A stretch of 64,000 nt of DNA from Haliea sp964022665 (GCA_964022665.1 CAXIDF010000017.1:26628-90627), one strand, 5' to 3'. Positions 50,118 to 59,671 are shown, counted from the stretch's first letter. The notes: generated by a model from the letters alone, not told the origin. Program-made: numbers and translations.

Positions 50118-53100
50118 ATGCTTGCGCGTCTGCTCTACGGCAACACCCGCTACTTCATTCTACTGGTTATGGTGGTGTTGGCCGTTGGTATTGCCAGCCT
50201 GCGGTCCATCGCGCGACAGGAAGATCCCACCATTACCAACTTTGTAGCCCACGTGACAACCTTCTATCCCGGCGCCGATCCGGCGCGAGTGGAGGCGATT
50301 ATCACGCGTCCCCTGGAAGACGAACTGCGACAGATTGCGGAAATCGACGAGCTGAATTCGGTCTCTGGCACCGGCGTCTCCAGCGTCACTATATCCCTGG
50401 TGGAAAGCCTCTCTGATAGCGACATCGAACGCACCTGGTCGGAAATTCGCGATGCACTAGGCGACGCCGCCGCCCACTTCCCGGCGGGCGCGAGCACGCC
50501 CCTGTTTGATGATGACCGGCTGAAGTCCTATACCATGCTGGTCGCCTTGCGGGCCAGGGACGACAACACGGCGCCGCTGTCACTGGTACACCGCATCGCA
50601 CTGGACTTCGCCGACGCCGCGCGCAACTTCAACGGCACGGAGCGCGTGGACCTGTTCGGTGAACCGAGCGAGGAAATCCGCGTGGCCATCGACGAAGTCG
50701 CTCTAGCCAGTCGCGGCCTGAGTACCGCTGATGTTGCCACGGCACTGCAGGGCGCCGACCCGCGCGCAGCTGCCGGGCGCAGCACCGGCAACGGCAATGA
50801 TCTGCTGATTGAGGTGGGCGGCGAGTTCGACAGCACGACGCGCGTGCGCGAAGTCCTGCTGCGCGCCACGGCGGATGGAGCCGCGATACGGGTAGGCGAC
50901 ATTGCCGATGTGTACCGCGCGCGCTCCACTCCGCCTGCCGCGCGGGTTCTGGTGCAGGGCGCGGAAGGTATCCTGATTGGCGTGGCGATGAAGGACGGCC
51001 TGCAGGTCGACCGCTGGGCCGCCGATTTCACCGATTTTGTGGCCAGCTACAACACACTGGCGCCGGACGGCGTCAGCATTGAGATCAGCTACGATCAAAG
51101 CGTTTACACCGAAGAGCGCTTGCGCAGCGTTGTTGCCAACCTCGCGCTCGGCGTGTTGCTGGTACTGCTGGTGCTGCTGTTCACTATGGGCTGGCGTGCT
51201 GCGGTGGTGGTTGCCTGCATCCTGCCCCTGTGTACGTTGTTTTCCATCACCGTCCTCTACCACGCCGGCATTGCGATCCACCAGATGTCGGTTACCGGGC
51301 TGGTGGTTGCGCTGGGGTTGCTGGTAGACGGCTCCATCGTCATGACTGACGAAATCCGCAAACGCCTGATCGACCATGGCGACAGCCCGCTTTCCTCCAT
51401 CACCGGCGCGGTGTCACGGTTGCGCGTGCCCCTGCTGGCTTCAACGGTCACCACCGTACTGGCATTCATGCCCATGGTGATTCTGCCTGGCCCCTCGGGG
51501 GACTTCATGGGGTCCATCGCCATCGCCGTGGTGGTCATGCTGACCGGTTCGCTGCTGCTGGCATTGATTGTCACACCTGTGCTCGCCGCCTGGTTATTGC
51601 CGCATGGACTGACGCGCAGCGGCCGCTGGTGGGAAATGGGTATCGCCAGCGGTCGCCCCGGCACTCTGCTTGTTCGCGCATTGGACTGGTCGCTGCGCAA
51701 CCCGGCCAGCTCCGTGGCCCTGGCCCTGGTGTTGCCGGTGACGGGTTTTCTCACGTTCCCCACGCTCACGGCGCAGTTCTTTCCCGGCACCGACCGGGAC
51801 CAGATGTACCTGCAGGTGAAGCTGCCGGATGGCAGTTCCATTGACGACACCACTGCGTTGGTCAAGCAGCTGGATGAAGACCTGCGTGAGGAACCCCTGG
51901 TGCGCAGGGTTGACTGGACCATTGGTGAGAGCACGCCGCCGTTCTACTACAACATGTTCCGCACCCGGGAGGCCATGCCCAGCTGGGCCGAAGCGCTGGT
52001 GCTGACCACCGACCCACGCGCTACCGACGCCCTGATCCGGCGACTGCAGCGCGCCGTGGACCGGGACTACCCCGCGGCGCGCATCATCGTGCGCGGCATC
52101 GACCAGGGGCCGCCGGTGATGGCCCCGCTGGAAGTGGAAATCTATGGTGACAATCTCGATGTGCTGCGCGAACTGGGTGAAGCCTTTCGCCTGCGCATGG
52201 AGCAGCTGGCGGATGTGACACACACCAATACCAGCCTGGCCGCCGGCGCGCCAAAATGGGTGTTTCATGCCAACGACATGCGACTGCAGCTGTCGGGGGT
52301 AAGCCAGCGCGATGTGGCGGCGGCACTGCAGGCGGGACTGCAGGGCATCAGCGGCGGCGAGGTACTGGAAGGCACGGAACGGCTACCCGTAGTCGCCCGC
52401 TTGCAGGAGGCGCGCTGGAGCAGCCCGGGAGATATCGGCAATCTGCACTTGCCGCTGGCGGGCCTGCAGGAGAACACCGGTATGCCGGGTGTTGCGCTGC
52501 ACAGCCTCGGAGAATTCGCGCTGGAGCCAGCCCGCAGCCCGATCAGCCGCACGCGCGGCGAACGTACCAACACCGTCCAGGCCTACCTCACACGGGGCGT
52601 GTTACCGGAGGAGGCGCTCAGCCAACTGCGTGACGATCTGCTCGCCAATCCCATCGCAATGCCGGAGGGCTACCGGTATGGGTTCGGTGGAGACAGCGAC
52701 GAACGTGCCGACGTTGTACACGACATCATGGCGCCAATGGGCATGATTCTCGCGATGCTGATTGCCACCATTGTCCTCACATTCAACTCGTGGCGGCTTT
52801 CCGCCGTCGCTGGTATCGTCTGCGTCTGCTCCATCGGGCTCAGCCTGCTGTCACTGGCCATCTTCAAATATCCCTTTGGTATTCAGGCGCTGATTGGCGT
52901 GATCGGTTCGATTGGCGTATCGATCAACGCCGCTATCATCATCATGACGGCCCTGCAGGAAGACAGCGGCGCGATGACCGGTGGCCGCTACGCGGTGCGC
53001 CGCGTAGTCATGGACTCCAGCCGCCACATTGTTTCAACCACGGTAACCACCTTCGGTGGCTTCCTGCCGTTGATACTCGAAGGCAGCCAGTTCTGGCCGC

Positions 53101-53249
53101 CTTTCGCCATGTCCATTGCGGGTGGCGTGCTGTTATCCACCGTTGTGTCGTTCTTCCTTGTGCCGCAGCTTTTCGTGCTGCTCAAGCACGATGGCACGCA
53201 TACGATGCCACAGCCGCTACCCGCAACTGCGCTGGATGCACAACCATGA
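50118..53249 (+). CDS. RND efflux permease
   Basis: A 1043-residue HAE/AcrB-type permease with twelve predicted helices and two large periplasmic loops. TM4 reads GLLVDGSIVMTDEI, where AcrB has a double Asp (VDDAIVV). The TM10 equivalent of AcrB Lys940 appears to be Asn (GVSINAAIIIM). The usual Asp-Asp-Lys proton relay is therefore reduced to one Asp. Substrates unknown. It starts 2 bp after the adaptor stop and overlaps the TetR gene by 4 bp. Confidence 0.92.
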   Translation: MLARLLYGNTRYFILLVMVVLAVGIASLRSIARQEDPTITNFVAHVTTFYPGADPARVEAIITRPLEDELRQIAEIDELNSVSGTGVSSVTISLVESLSDSDIERTWSEIRDALGDAAAHFPAGASTPLFDDDRLKSYTMLVALRARDDNTAPLSLVHRIALDFADAARNFNGTERVDLFGEPSEEIRVAIDEVALASRGLSTADVATALQGADPRAAAGRSTGNGNDLLIEVGGEFDSTTRVREVLLRATADGAAIRVGDIADVYRARSTPPAARVLVQGAEGILIGVAMKDGLQVDRWAADFTDFVASYNTLAPDGVSIEISYDQSVYTEERLRSVVANLALGVLLVLLVLLFTMGWRAAVVVACILPLCTLFSITVLYHAGIAIHQMSVTGLVVALGLLVDGSIVMTDEIRKRLIDHGDSPLSSITGAVSRLRVPLLASTVTTVLAFMPMVILPGPSGDFMGSIAIAVVVMLTGSLLLALIVTPVLAAWLLPHGLTRSGRWWEMGIASGRPGTLLVRALDWSLRNPASSVALALVLPVTGFLTFPTLTAQFFPGTDRDQMYLQVKLPDGSSIDDTTALVKQLDEDLREEPLVRRVDWTIGESTPPFYYNMFRTREAMPSWAEALVLTTDPRATDALIRRLQRAVDRDYPAARIIVRGIDQGPPVMAPLEVEIYGDNLDVLRELGEAFRLRMEQLADVTHTNTSLAAGAPKWVFHANDMRLQLSGVSQRDVAAALQAGLQGISGGEVLEGTERLPVVARLQEARWSSPGDIGNLHLPLAGLQENTGMPGVALHSLGEFALEPARSPISRTRGERTNTVQAYLTRGVLPEEALSQLRDDLLANPIAMPEGYRYGFGGDSDERADVVHDIMAPMGMILAMLIATIVLTFNSWRLSAVAGIVCVCSIGLSLLSLAIFKYPFGIQALIGVIGSIGVSINAAIIIMTALQEDSGAMTGGRYAVRRVVMDSSRHIVSTTVTTFGGFLPLILEGSQFWPPFAMSIAGGVLLSTVVSFFLVPQLFVLLKHDGTHTMPQPLPATALDAQP

Positions 53250-53863
53250 GCACGCGTTCCCCTGCCTATCACCACGGCGACTTGCGCAACGCCCTCATTC
53301 TCGCCGCCGCCGAGCTGATTGAGGAGCGCGGCGGCGCGGACTTTGCCATGGTAGACGCGGCACGCCGCGCCGGTGTCAGCAGCGCCGCCCCCTACCGCCA
53401 CTTCAGCGATAAAACCGCCTTGCTGGACGCGGTAATTGATTTCGCCTTCTTCACACTGGGTGAGCAAGTGGCAGCGGTCGCGCAAAACGAACCGCATGGC
53501 AGCGCCGAGGCAATTATCGCCATTGGCAAAGCCTATATCCGCTTTGTCTGTGAACACCGTCCGTTCTACGGCCTGATGTGGGGCGATGCGGGTATCCGCG
53601 CAATACGGGAAAAGGAGAGTGATGAGCGCAGTGCCGCGGGGTTCTACGTGTTGATGACCGCCGTAGAGAACTGGTGCGCACAGAACCCGGTGGATGAGGA
53701 CAACGTGCTGCAGTTAAGCATCAAGCTGTGGTCTATGGCACACGGCCTGGCGGGTATCGCCCTCTATGGTCACGTGGAGCGATTCCTGCCAGAGGCCGAT
53801 GTATTTTCATTGCTTGCAAGCAGCACGCACACCTTTCTGGAGGGTCTGCGCAAGCGCCAATAA
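53246..53863 (+). CDS. TetR-family repressor of the RND operon
   Basis: A 205-residue regulator: N-terminal helix-turn-helix (HHGDLRNALILAAAELIEE, then AARRAGVSSAAPYRHFSDK) and a C-terminal ligand-binding domain of the WHG type. The ATG at 53246 overlaps the permease stop (ATGA). Being last in the operon it should repress, it probably binds the tandem dyads at 48942-48982. Confidence 0.92.
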   Translation: MSTRSPAYHHGDLRNALILAAAELIEERGGADFAMVDAARRAGVSSAAPYRHFSDKTALLDAVIDFAFFTLGEQVAAVAQNEPHGSAEAIIAIGKAYIRFVCEHRPFYGLMWGDAGIRAIREKESDERSAAGFYVLMTAVENWCAQNPVDEDNVLQLSIKLWSMAHGLAGIALYGHVERFLPEADVFSLLASSTHTFLEGLRKRQ

Positions 53864-53925
53864 CTGCGCGTCGGGCGCATGTTGAGGTATAGTGGGCCGG
53901 CTTGAGGCCTTCACAGCGAGACACC

Positions 53926-54243
53926 ATGCACAGCACCCAACCGTACTCCCCAGACGCTCCCAGCCTGGCGTCTATCGACCTGACCCCGGGTGAACTCCTG
54001 CTGGAGTTTGGTACCGACTGGTGTGGCCACTGCCAGGCCGCGCAACCTGCCATTGCAGAGGCGCTGCGAGCGCATACGGCACTCGCGCACCTCAAAATCG
54101 AAGATGGCAAGGGGCGCCCGCTCGGACGTTCCTTTGGTGTGAAACTGTGGCCGACGCTGATACTGCTGCGCGCAGGGCAGGAAGTAGCGCGCGTGGTGCG
54201 CCCCACAGCAGCCTCGCAAGTGACCCAACTGCTGCAACGCTGA
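53926..54243 (+). CDS. Thioredoxin-like protein
   Basis: A 105-residue cytoplasmic thioredoxin-fold protein. The redox pair is Cys33-Gly-His-Cys36 in TDWCGHCQAAQP, with cis-Pro in KLWPTLILLR. The CGHC site is more typical of disulfide isomerases than of thioredoxin (CGPC), but there is no signal peptide. It is 7 bp from the methyltransferase gene. Target unknown. Confidence 0.88.
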   Translation: MHSTQPYSPDAPSLASIDLTPGELLLEFGTDWCGHCQAAQPAIAEALRAHTALAHLKIEDGKGRPLGRSFGVKLWPTLILLRAGQEVARVVRPTAASQVTQLLQR

Positions 54244-54250
54244 ACTTCCG

Positions 54251-55474
54251 ATGGCCGCAAACACCGTCCCGGAAAACGACTGCCTGCAGCGTTTCCACGC
54301 CCTCGATACGTTGCTCTACCGGCACCGGGAGCTGTGGCAGCTGAGACCGTTTCACTATCGTATGCTGCCCTGGTCGACAACCCATCCCACACTCGCTGCA
54401 GCGCTGCAGCGTCTGGATGACGCACAGCTGACAGCTCTGGAGGCTGCACCACTGGAGCGCCTGCAATGGTTGCGACCCTGGCTGGGCGACGCCATTGCGC
54501 GCCTGGCCGAGCTGTGCGCCCTGCCCCGTTTACCCGCCCGCGATCTGGCGGTTCCTGCACGCCTGGATACGGGTATCCCCGGGCGCAAGTGGCAACAGAT
54601 TACAGCGTTCGCGGCACGCATGCCCGACACCGACCAGCAGGTGCTTGAATGGTGCGCCGGCAAGGGGCATCTCGGTCGACTGCTGGCGACGAGCGACCGG
54701 CGCCCGGTCACCAGTGTCGAACGAGATCCCGAGCTCTGCCGCGCCGGACGGCAACTGGCGGCGCGCTGGGCGACGTCGATTGAGTTTTGCGAAATGGACG
54801 TACTGTGCGCCAACGCAGGCGCACTACTGCCACGTGGAGGGCACGCTGTTGCCCTGCATGCCTGTGGCGACCTGCACACGACGCTCTTGCAGCACTGGAC
54901 ACACAGCGAGTGCGCGCGACTCAGCCTCTCACCCTGCTGCTACGACGCGATTGCCCAGCAGGCCTACCAACCGCTTTCGCGCCCGGGGGCGGCTAGCGCA
55001 CTGCGACTCAGCCGCACCGACCTGCAGCTGACTCAGCAGGAAACCGTCACGGGCAGTTGTGGTACACGTCGCAAGCGGCAACGGGAGCTGTGGTGGCGGC
55101 TGGCGTTTGACGAGTGGCAGCGCACTGCGCGCGCCAGCGATAGCTACCTGCCTCTGCCATCACTACCGACCGCTGTTCTGCGCGGCTCATTCAGCGAGTT
55201 TTTGCGTTATGCCGCGGCGCTCAAGCACCTGCCCGCACCGGATACCGCGAGTGAACAGCAGTGGCTTGAGCAGGGTGCGCAACGACGCAGGCTGCTGCGG
55301 CGTATCGAGCTCGTCACGCATGTGTTTCAACGGCCGCTGGAGATCTGGCTGGCGCTGGACCGCGCCCTGCTGCTGCAGGAAAGCGGCGCGGACGTGCGCC
55401 TCGGCACGTTCTGTGATTACCAGCTGACACCGCGCAACCTGCTGATTGACGCCCGGCGGCCAGGGTATGCCTGA
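54251..55474 (+). CDS. METTL25/RRNAD1-like SAM-dependent methyltransferase
   Basis: A 407-residue protein. SAM-binding motif I is VLEWCAGKGHLGRLL (134-141 core), followed by a Glu-containing VTSVERD, then ALHACGDLH (203-208 core) and LSPCCYD (228-231 core). The set CAGKGHL, HACGDL and PCCY is characteristic of methyltransferase family 32 (eukaryotic METTL25, GSTCD-like). The methyl acceptor is unknown. The protein is helix-rich outside the Rossmann core. Confidence 0.75.
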   Translation: MAANTVPENDCLQRFHALDTLLYRHRELWQLRPFHYRMLPWSTTHPTLAAALQRLDDAQLTALEAAPLERLQWLRPWLGDAIARLAELCALPRLPARDLAVPARLDTGIPGRKWQQITAFAARMPDTDQQVLEWCAGKGHLGRLLATSDRRPVTSVERDPELCRAGRQLAARWATSIEFCEMDVLCANAGALLPRGGHAVALHACGDLHTTLLQHWTHSECARLSLSPCCYDAIAQQAYQPLSRPGAASALRLSRTDLQLTQQETVTGSCGTRRKRQRELWWRLAFDEWQRTARASDSYLPLPSLPTAVLRGSFSEFLRYAAALKHLPAPDTASEQQWLEQGAQRRRLLRRIELVTHVFQRPLEIWLALDRALLLQESGADVRLGTFCDYQLTPRNLLIDARRPGYA

Positions 55475-55889
55475 TCCTGCAGTGCGGCAGGTTGGCCGCT
55501 ACCAAGCAGCCCGGTGGCAGGCCTTTGCGGCGCTCAGCCTCACCGCTGTGTTGCTGCTGTTGCCGGGGTCGGCACTCGCAGCACTCGCTGACTGGCTGGC
55601 CCTCGCAGATACACCGGGCCCCCAGGTAAGCGGCTCGGACAAGTTCGTTCACGCGTTCCTGTTCGGGCTGTGTGGACTCACAAGCCTGCGTGCCTGGGGC
55701 GGTCAACGCTCCCACACCGTGCGTAGCGCACTCGCGCTGACACTGTTTGCCGTGGCTACCGAGGTGTTGCAACTGTGGGTTCCCGGCCGTTCGGCAAGCC
55801 TCGGCGACCTTGTGGCGGACCTGCTCGGTGTGCTGGCGGGCATGGTGCTGGCAGCCTGGACGATGCGTTCCCGGCCTGCGGCGCCTTGA
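55467..55889 (+). CDS. VanZ-like membrane protein
   Basis: A 140-residue protein with about four membrane helices. SDKFVHAFLFGLCGLTSL and EVLQLWVPGRSASLGDLVAD carry the VanZ-type D-K-x2-H and E-x2-Q, R-x3-x-D elements. The function of stand-alone VanZ proteins is poorly defined; glycopeptide resistance should not be inferred. The ATG overlaps the methyltransferase stop by 8 bp. Confidence 0.8.
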   Translation: MPDPAVRQVGRYQAARWQAFAALSLTAVLLLLPGSALAALADWLALADTPGPQVSGSDKFVHAFLFGLCGLTSLRAWGGQRSHTVRSALALTLFAVATEVLQLWVPGRSASLGDLVADLLGVLAGMVLAAWTMRSRPAAP

Positions 55890-55969
55890 GGCGGGCCTGT
55901 GAAAATCACGGGATAACGCTATACTCAATCGTTTTGGATGCCCAACCCGCGACGCAACAGGCTCAGCCC

Positions 55970-56308
55970 ATGGTAAAAAAACTACCCGACAAAGCCGACC
56001 TGCGCGCCGACCTCGATCGCGAGACCCGACGCTTTTTGCAGGAGGGTGGTGAGGTGAAATCGGTGCCGTCCGGCGTAAGTGGCAAAGACCCTCTCGCCCC
56101 TCCGCTGTATTTGACCCGGCGGCTATTCAGCGAACCTCGCGCAGAGCGGACCCTGATTCCCGAAGTGGTCGCCGCCATCGAAGAGCGCCGCAAAGCACTG
56201 CAAAAAAAGCGCCCTGCCCCGAAAACAGCCAACCGTTCCCGCCCTCGACGCAAGACGGTGTACGATGATTTTGGTGAACCGCTGCGCCAGATCTGGGTAG
56301 ACGAATAA
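55970..56308 (+). CDS. Small basic protein with FLxxGGxV motif
   Basis: A 112-residue protein: an N-terminal helix LRADLDRETRRFLQEGGEV, then a Pro-rich basic linker rich in Lys/Arg (KKRPAPKT, SRPRRK), ending DDFGEPLRQIWVDE. The FL-x2-GG-x-V pattern recalls the C-terminus of the RNA-polymerase-binding regulator SutA and several small gammaproteobacterial proteins. This similarity is short and weak. Function unknown. It ends 2 bp from the convergent gene. Confidence 0.65.
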   Translation: MVKKLPDKADLRADLDRETRRFLQEGGEVKSVPSGVSGKDPLAPPLYLTRRLFSEPRAERTLIPEVVAAIEERRKALQKKRPAPKTANRSRPRRKTVYDDFGEPLRQIWVDE

Positions 56309-56310
56309 CG

Positions 56311-56781
56311 CTATTGCGCCGCGCCGCTATCCCCGGAAGCTGGCGCCGATTCCTTCGCAGGTCCGTCCCCCGCCTCGGAAGTCAACTCGAAACGATGCTG
56401 CGGTATATAGACGATCAGGCGCTGCCCGGCAATTAACTCGCCCGCCCGCAGTGCTTTGCCGTCGATCTGGGCGCGCCATTGCGGGCCCACGCGCACGGTT
56501 GTCTCGTGCCCAGGACTGCCATCGACATGTATCGTGCGCACCGTCATGCGATTACCGCTGACCCGCAGCACCTCAACCTCGGCCTGGGCATACCGCACTC
56601 CCTCGCGCTGGTAGATGCCGCGGCAGATCTGCTGCATATCAGGGTAGCTGTCGCGGACCGCCTGCGACCAGGCGAGGGTGTCACAGGTGGGTAATCGGGT
56701 GTCTATATCGTACTGCGCCTGCACACCATGGCTCGCCACCACACAGTAAAGCGCTGCAAGAATACGGCGGCTCTCCTTCAT
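56311..56781 (-). CDS. Secreted hypothetical protein
   Basis: A 156-residue protein with a signal peptide (about 1-22, ending VQA). The mature part is rich in beta-strands (YAQAEVEVLRVSGNRMTVRT) with two cysteines (LPTCDT and QQICRG) that may form a disulfide. The ATG at 56781 has a GAGGGAGAG ribosome-binding site. I do not recognise a family. It is convergent with the small basic protein and divergent from the SRPBCC-SDR gene. Confidence 0.7.
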   Translation of the reverse strand: MKESRRILAALYCVVASHGVQAQYDIDTRLPTCDTLAWSQAVRDSYPDMQQICRGIYQREGVRYAQAEVEVLRVSGNRMTVRTIHVDGSPGHETTVRVGPQWRAQIDGKALRAGELIAGQRLIVYIPQHRFELTSEAGDGPAKESAPASGDSGAAQ

Positions 56782-56936
56782 TCTCTCTCCCTCAGCATTC
56801 CCGACGGCTTCCCGCCGACCGCTGTAACCGCCCGCCAGAACGCTACGCCGCGCGAGGTCTATACTGATTTGGCAAGCGGCAATCTGCAGACGGGACCGCA
56901 TCGTATACAGACTAACGTTTCTCAGAGGTTTGCACC

Positions 56937-58397
56937 ATGATTGAGCTTCACGAAAAAATCGATGTACCGCGCCCTGTGCGCGAAGCGTTCGACTATGTGA
57001 AAGACTTTCGCAGTACCCGGGAATGGGATGCTACCGCCAGCGCTGCGGAGAAGTTGTCCGCAGGCGCCGTCGAAGTGGGCACCCGGTTCCGCGTGACCTG
57101 TGATATGCCCGTCGGGTCCGTCGACCTGCTCTACACGGTTACCCATCTGGAGCAGGACAAATCGATTGAGCTGCACGGCACCTGCCGGCTGTTCGAGGTG
57201 ACCGACGTCATTCACTTCTCCACATCCGCCACCGGTACGCACATCGACTACCGCGCATCCTTCAGCTTCCACGTGCCGCTGGGGCCCACCGTGGCGGCGC
57301 TGCGCAAAGGCATGGAGAAAATGGGTTTTGAATCTGTCCAGGGGCTGAAAGCGGCACTGGAGGACGATTACCCTGCACCCACCATCTCCGCGGGCAACGC
57401 GCGCGCAGATCGCTGGGTGTTGCCCGGCATCGCACGCTTCAGCCGGCGCGGCTACACGCTGGGCAAACGGCACTGGAACCCGATGTCCGCGTGGATGGGC
57501 GACAAGCACGCGGTCATCACCGGGGCCACGTCCGGGCTCGGCCTCGCCACAGCAAAATCCCTCGCGGCACGCGGCGCCGCGCTTACCCTGGTGATACGCA
57601 ACGAATCGCGCGCGCAGGAACTGGTCAATACACTGCAGCGCGAAACCGGCAACCCCAATATTTCTGTGGAAATTGCCGACTTGAGCCTGATGTCGGAAGT
57701 GCAACGCCTGGTAGAGCGCCTGCTGCGCACCGGACGCCCAATCGATATTCTGGTGAACAATGCAGGCGCCCTCTTCAATGAACGCACCTTGACGCCCGAA
57801 GGCCTGGAACAGAGCTTCGCGCTTCTTCTGCTTTCGCCCTACCGCCTCACGGAAGGGCTGAAGCCCCTGTTGCTCGCCGCTCCTCAGGCGCGTGTGATCA
57901 ACGTGGTGTCAGGCGGCATGTACACCCAGCCACTGAAAGTGCGCTGGCTGCAGGCACGGGAAGAAAACTATTCGGGCAGTGTGGCCTACGCCCGCTGCAA
58001 GCGGGCGCTCATGGTCCTCACCGAGCAGTGGGCTGAAGCCTGGGAAGATGAAGGCATTGTGGTCAATGCCATGCATCCCGGATGGGCCGACACCCCAGGG
58101 GTGGAATCGGCACTGCCCGGGTTCCACCGCATAACGCGGCGTATCCTGCGCAGTCCGGAAGAAGGCGCTGACACCATCGTGTGGCTTGCGGTGGCGACTG
58201 AAGCGGGCAAGGGAAGCGGGGAGCTGTTTCTTGACCGTGAACCGCGCACCCCGCACTTGCTGCGCAAGACCGAAGGCGATGCTGCGGAACGCGATGCCCT
58301 GCAACCCTACCTGGAGTCGGTCACAGCGGCCAAGCCACGCAAAACCCCGGCGAAGCGACGCAGCGGTGTGCGCAAGCAGGCGGCAACCGCGGGTTAA
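56937..58397 (+). CDS. SRPBCC-SDR fusion protein
   Basis: A 486-residue fusion. Residues 1-150 form a START-like SRPBCC ligand-binding domain (IDVPRPVREAFDYVKDF region). Residues 188-440 form a short-chain dehydrogenase: T-G-A-T-S-G-L-G at 195-202, NNAG (274-277), Ser325, Tyr351 and Lys355, an intact catalytic set. The tail (about 455-486) is Lys/Arg-rich, histone-H1-like. The fusion suggests that the SRPBCC domain delivers a hydrophobic substrate to the reductase. The actual substrate is unknown. Confidence 0.85.
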   Translation: MIELHEKIDVPRPVREAFDYVKDFRSTREWDATASAAEKLSAGAVEVGTRFRVTCDMPVGSVDLLYTVTHLEQDKSIELHGTCRLFEVTDVIHFSTSATGTHIDYRASFSFHVPLGPTVAALRKGMEKMGFESVQGLKAALEDDYPAPTISAGNARADRWVLPGIARFSRRGYTLGKRHWNPMSAWMGDKHAVITGATSGLGLATAKSLAARGAALTLVIRNESRAQELVNTLQRETGNPNISVEIADLSLMSEVQRLVERLLRTGRPIDILVNNAGALFNERTLTPEGLEQSFALLLLSPYRLTEGLKPLLLAAPQARVINVVSGGMYTQPLKVRWLQAREENYSGSVAYARCKRALMVLTEQWAEAWEDEGIVVNAMHPGWADTPGVESALPGFHRITRRILRSPEEGADTIVWLAVATEAGKGSGELFLDREPRTPHLLRKTEGDAAERDALQPYLESVTAAKPRKTPAKRRSGVRKQAATAG

Positions 58398-58489
58398 GCG
58401 GGTATACCGCTGGCGCGGATTGACGCCACTAGCGCTTGCATCGCAACTGAGCTGTGGCTACGGTAGTGCGCTCAACTGAGGGTCCTGCC

Positions 58490-59644
58490 ATGTCCGACAC
58501 CACCATTCTGCCATTCACTGTCGATATTTCCGATGCGGATCTGGAGGATTTGCAGCGCCGACTCAGCACAACCCGGTGGCCGGAAAAAGAAACCTGCGAT
58601 GACTGGAGCCAAGGTATGCCACTGGCCTACACGCAGGAACTGGCAGGCTACTGGGCCCGGGAGTATGACTGGCGGCGTTGTGAGGCGGAGCTGAACCGCT
58701 GGCCCCAGTTCCGCACCCGCCTCGATGGCATCGACATCCACTTCCTCCACTGTCGCTCGCCGCATGCCGATGCTTTGCCCCTGATCATATCTCACGGCTG
58801 GCCCGGCTCAGTACTGGAGTTTCGCCATATCATAGACGCGCTGGTAGACCCGGTCGCGCACGGCGGCAACGCCGCTGATGCCTTCCATGTCGTCATTCCC
58901 TCCCTGCCGGGCTACGGTTTCTCGGGGAAACCGACTGGCACTGGCACCTCCGTGGAGCGCATTGGCCGCATGTGGGGCGAGCTGATGGCGCGCCTCGGGT
59001 ATAGCCGCTACGTCGCCCAAGGAGGCGACTGGGGCAGCATGATCACCCAGAGTATTGGCCAGACGGAGACCGAACATTGTGCCGGCATCCACATCACGAT
59101 GCCCATTGTGACGCCCGACCCGGAGACGATGAACGACCTCAAGCCGAATGAGCAGGCGGCGCTGGAAGCGATGACCTTCTACGCCCAGTGGGACTCCGGA
59201 TACTCGAAACAGCAGTCCACCCGCCCGCAGACCCTCGGTTATGGACTGGCTGACTCGCCCGTCGGCCAGATGGCCTGGGTTGTGGAGAAATTCCACGCGT
59301 GGACAGACTGCGAGCGCGATGGCATCAAGCACCCTGAACATGTCATCAACCGCGATGAACTGCTCGACAACGTGATGTTCTATTGGTTGAACAACACCGG
59401 CGCGAGCTCGGCACGGCTGTATTGGGAGAGCTTCAACAATCCTTCCATGCAGCCGATTGCCATGCCCACCGGTTGCTCAATTTTCCCCAAAGAGATTTTC
59501 CGCAGTAGCCGACGCTGGGCTGAGCAGCGCTTCCAGAACCTCATTCACTGGAACGAACTGTCGCAAGGCGGACACTTCGCCGCGCTGGAGCAGCCTGCCG
59601 TACTGGTCAACGAGCTACGCACCTGCTTTCGCAGCCTGCGCTAG
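58490..59644 (+). CDS. Epoxide hydrolase-family alpha/beta hydrolase
   Basis: A 384-residue protein of the microsomal epoxide hydrolase type. It has an N-terminal EHN domain (LPFTVDISDADLEDLQRRL, boundary), oxyanion motif HGWPGS (102-107), nucleophile Asp180 in GGDWGS, and a C-terminal His in GGHFAALEQP. The ATG at 58490 has GAGGG upstream. It lies in a run with an SDR fusion and a thioesterase, which hints at xenobiotic or lipid catabolism. Confidence 0.88.
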   Translation: MSDTTILPFTVDISDADLEDLQRRLSTTRWPEKETCDDWSQGMPLAYTQELAGYWAREYDWRRCEAELNRWPQFRTRLDGIDIHFLHCRSPHADALPLIISHGWPGSVLEFRHIIDALVDPVAHGGNAADAFHVVIPSLPGYGFSGKPTGTGTSVERIGRMWGELMARLGYSRYVAQGGDWGSMITQSIGQTETEHCAGIHITMPIVTPDPETMNDLKPNEQAALEAMTFYAQWDSGYSKQQSTRPQTLGYGLADSPVGQMAWVVEKFHAWTDCERDGIKHPEHVINRDELLDNVMFYWLNNTGASSARLYWESFNNPSMQPIAMPTGCSIFPKEIFRSSRRWAEQRFQNLIHWNELSQGGHFAALEQPAVLVNELRTCFRSLR

Positions 59645-59671
59645 CACACACTACAGAACAGGACCCCTTAC

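Noticed and set aside
55467..55889. VanZ-like gene as glycopeptide resistance
   Set aside because: Stand-alone VanZ-domain proteins are common and there are no van genes nearby.
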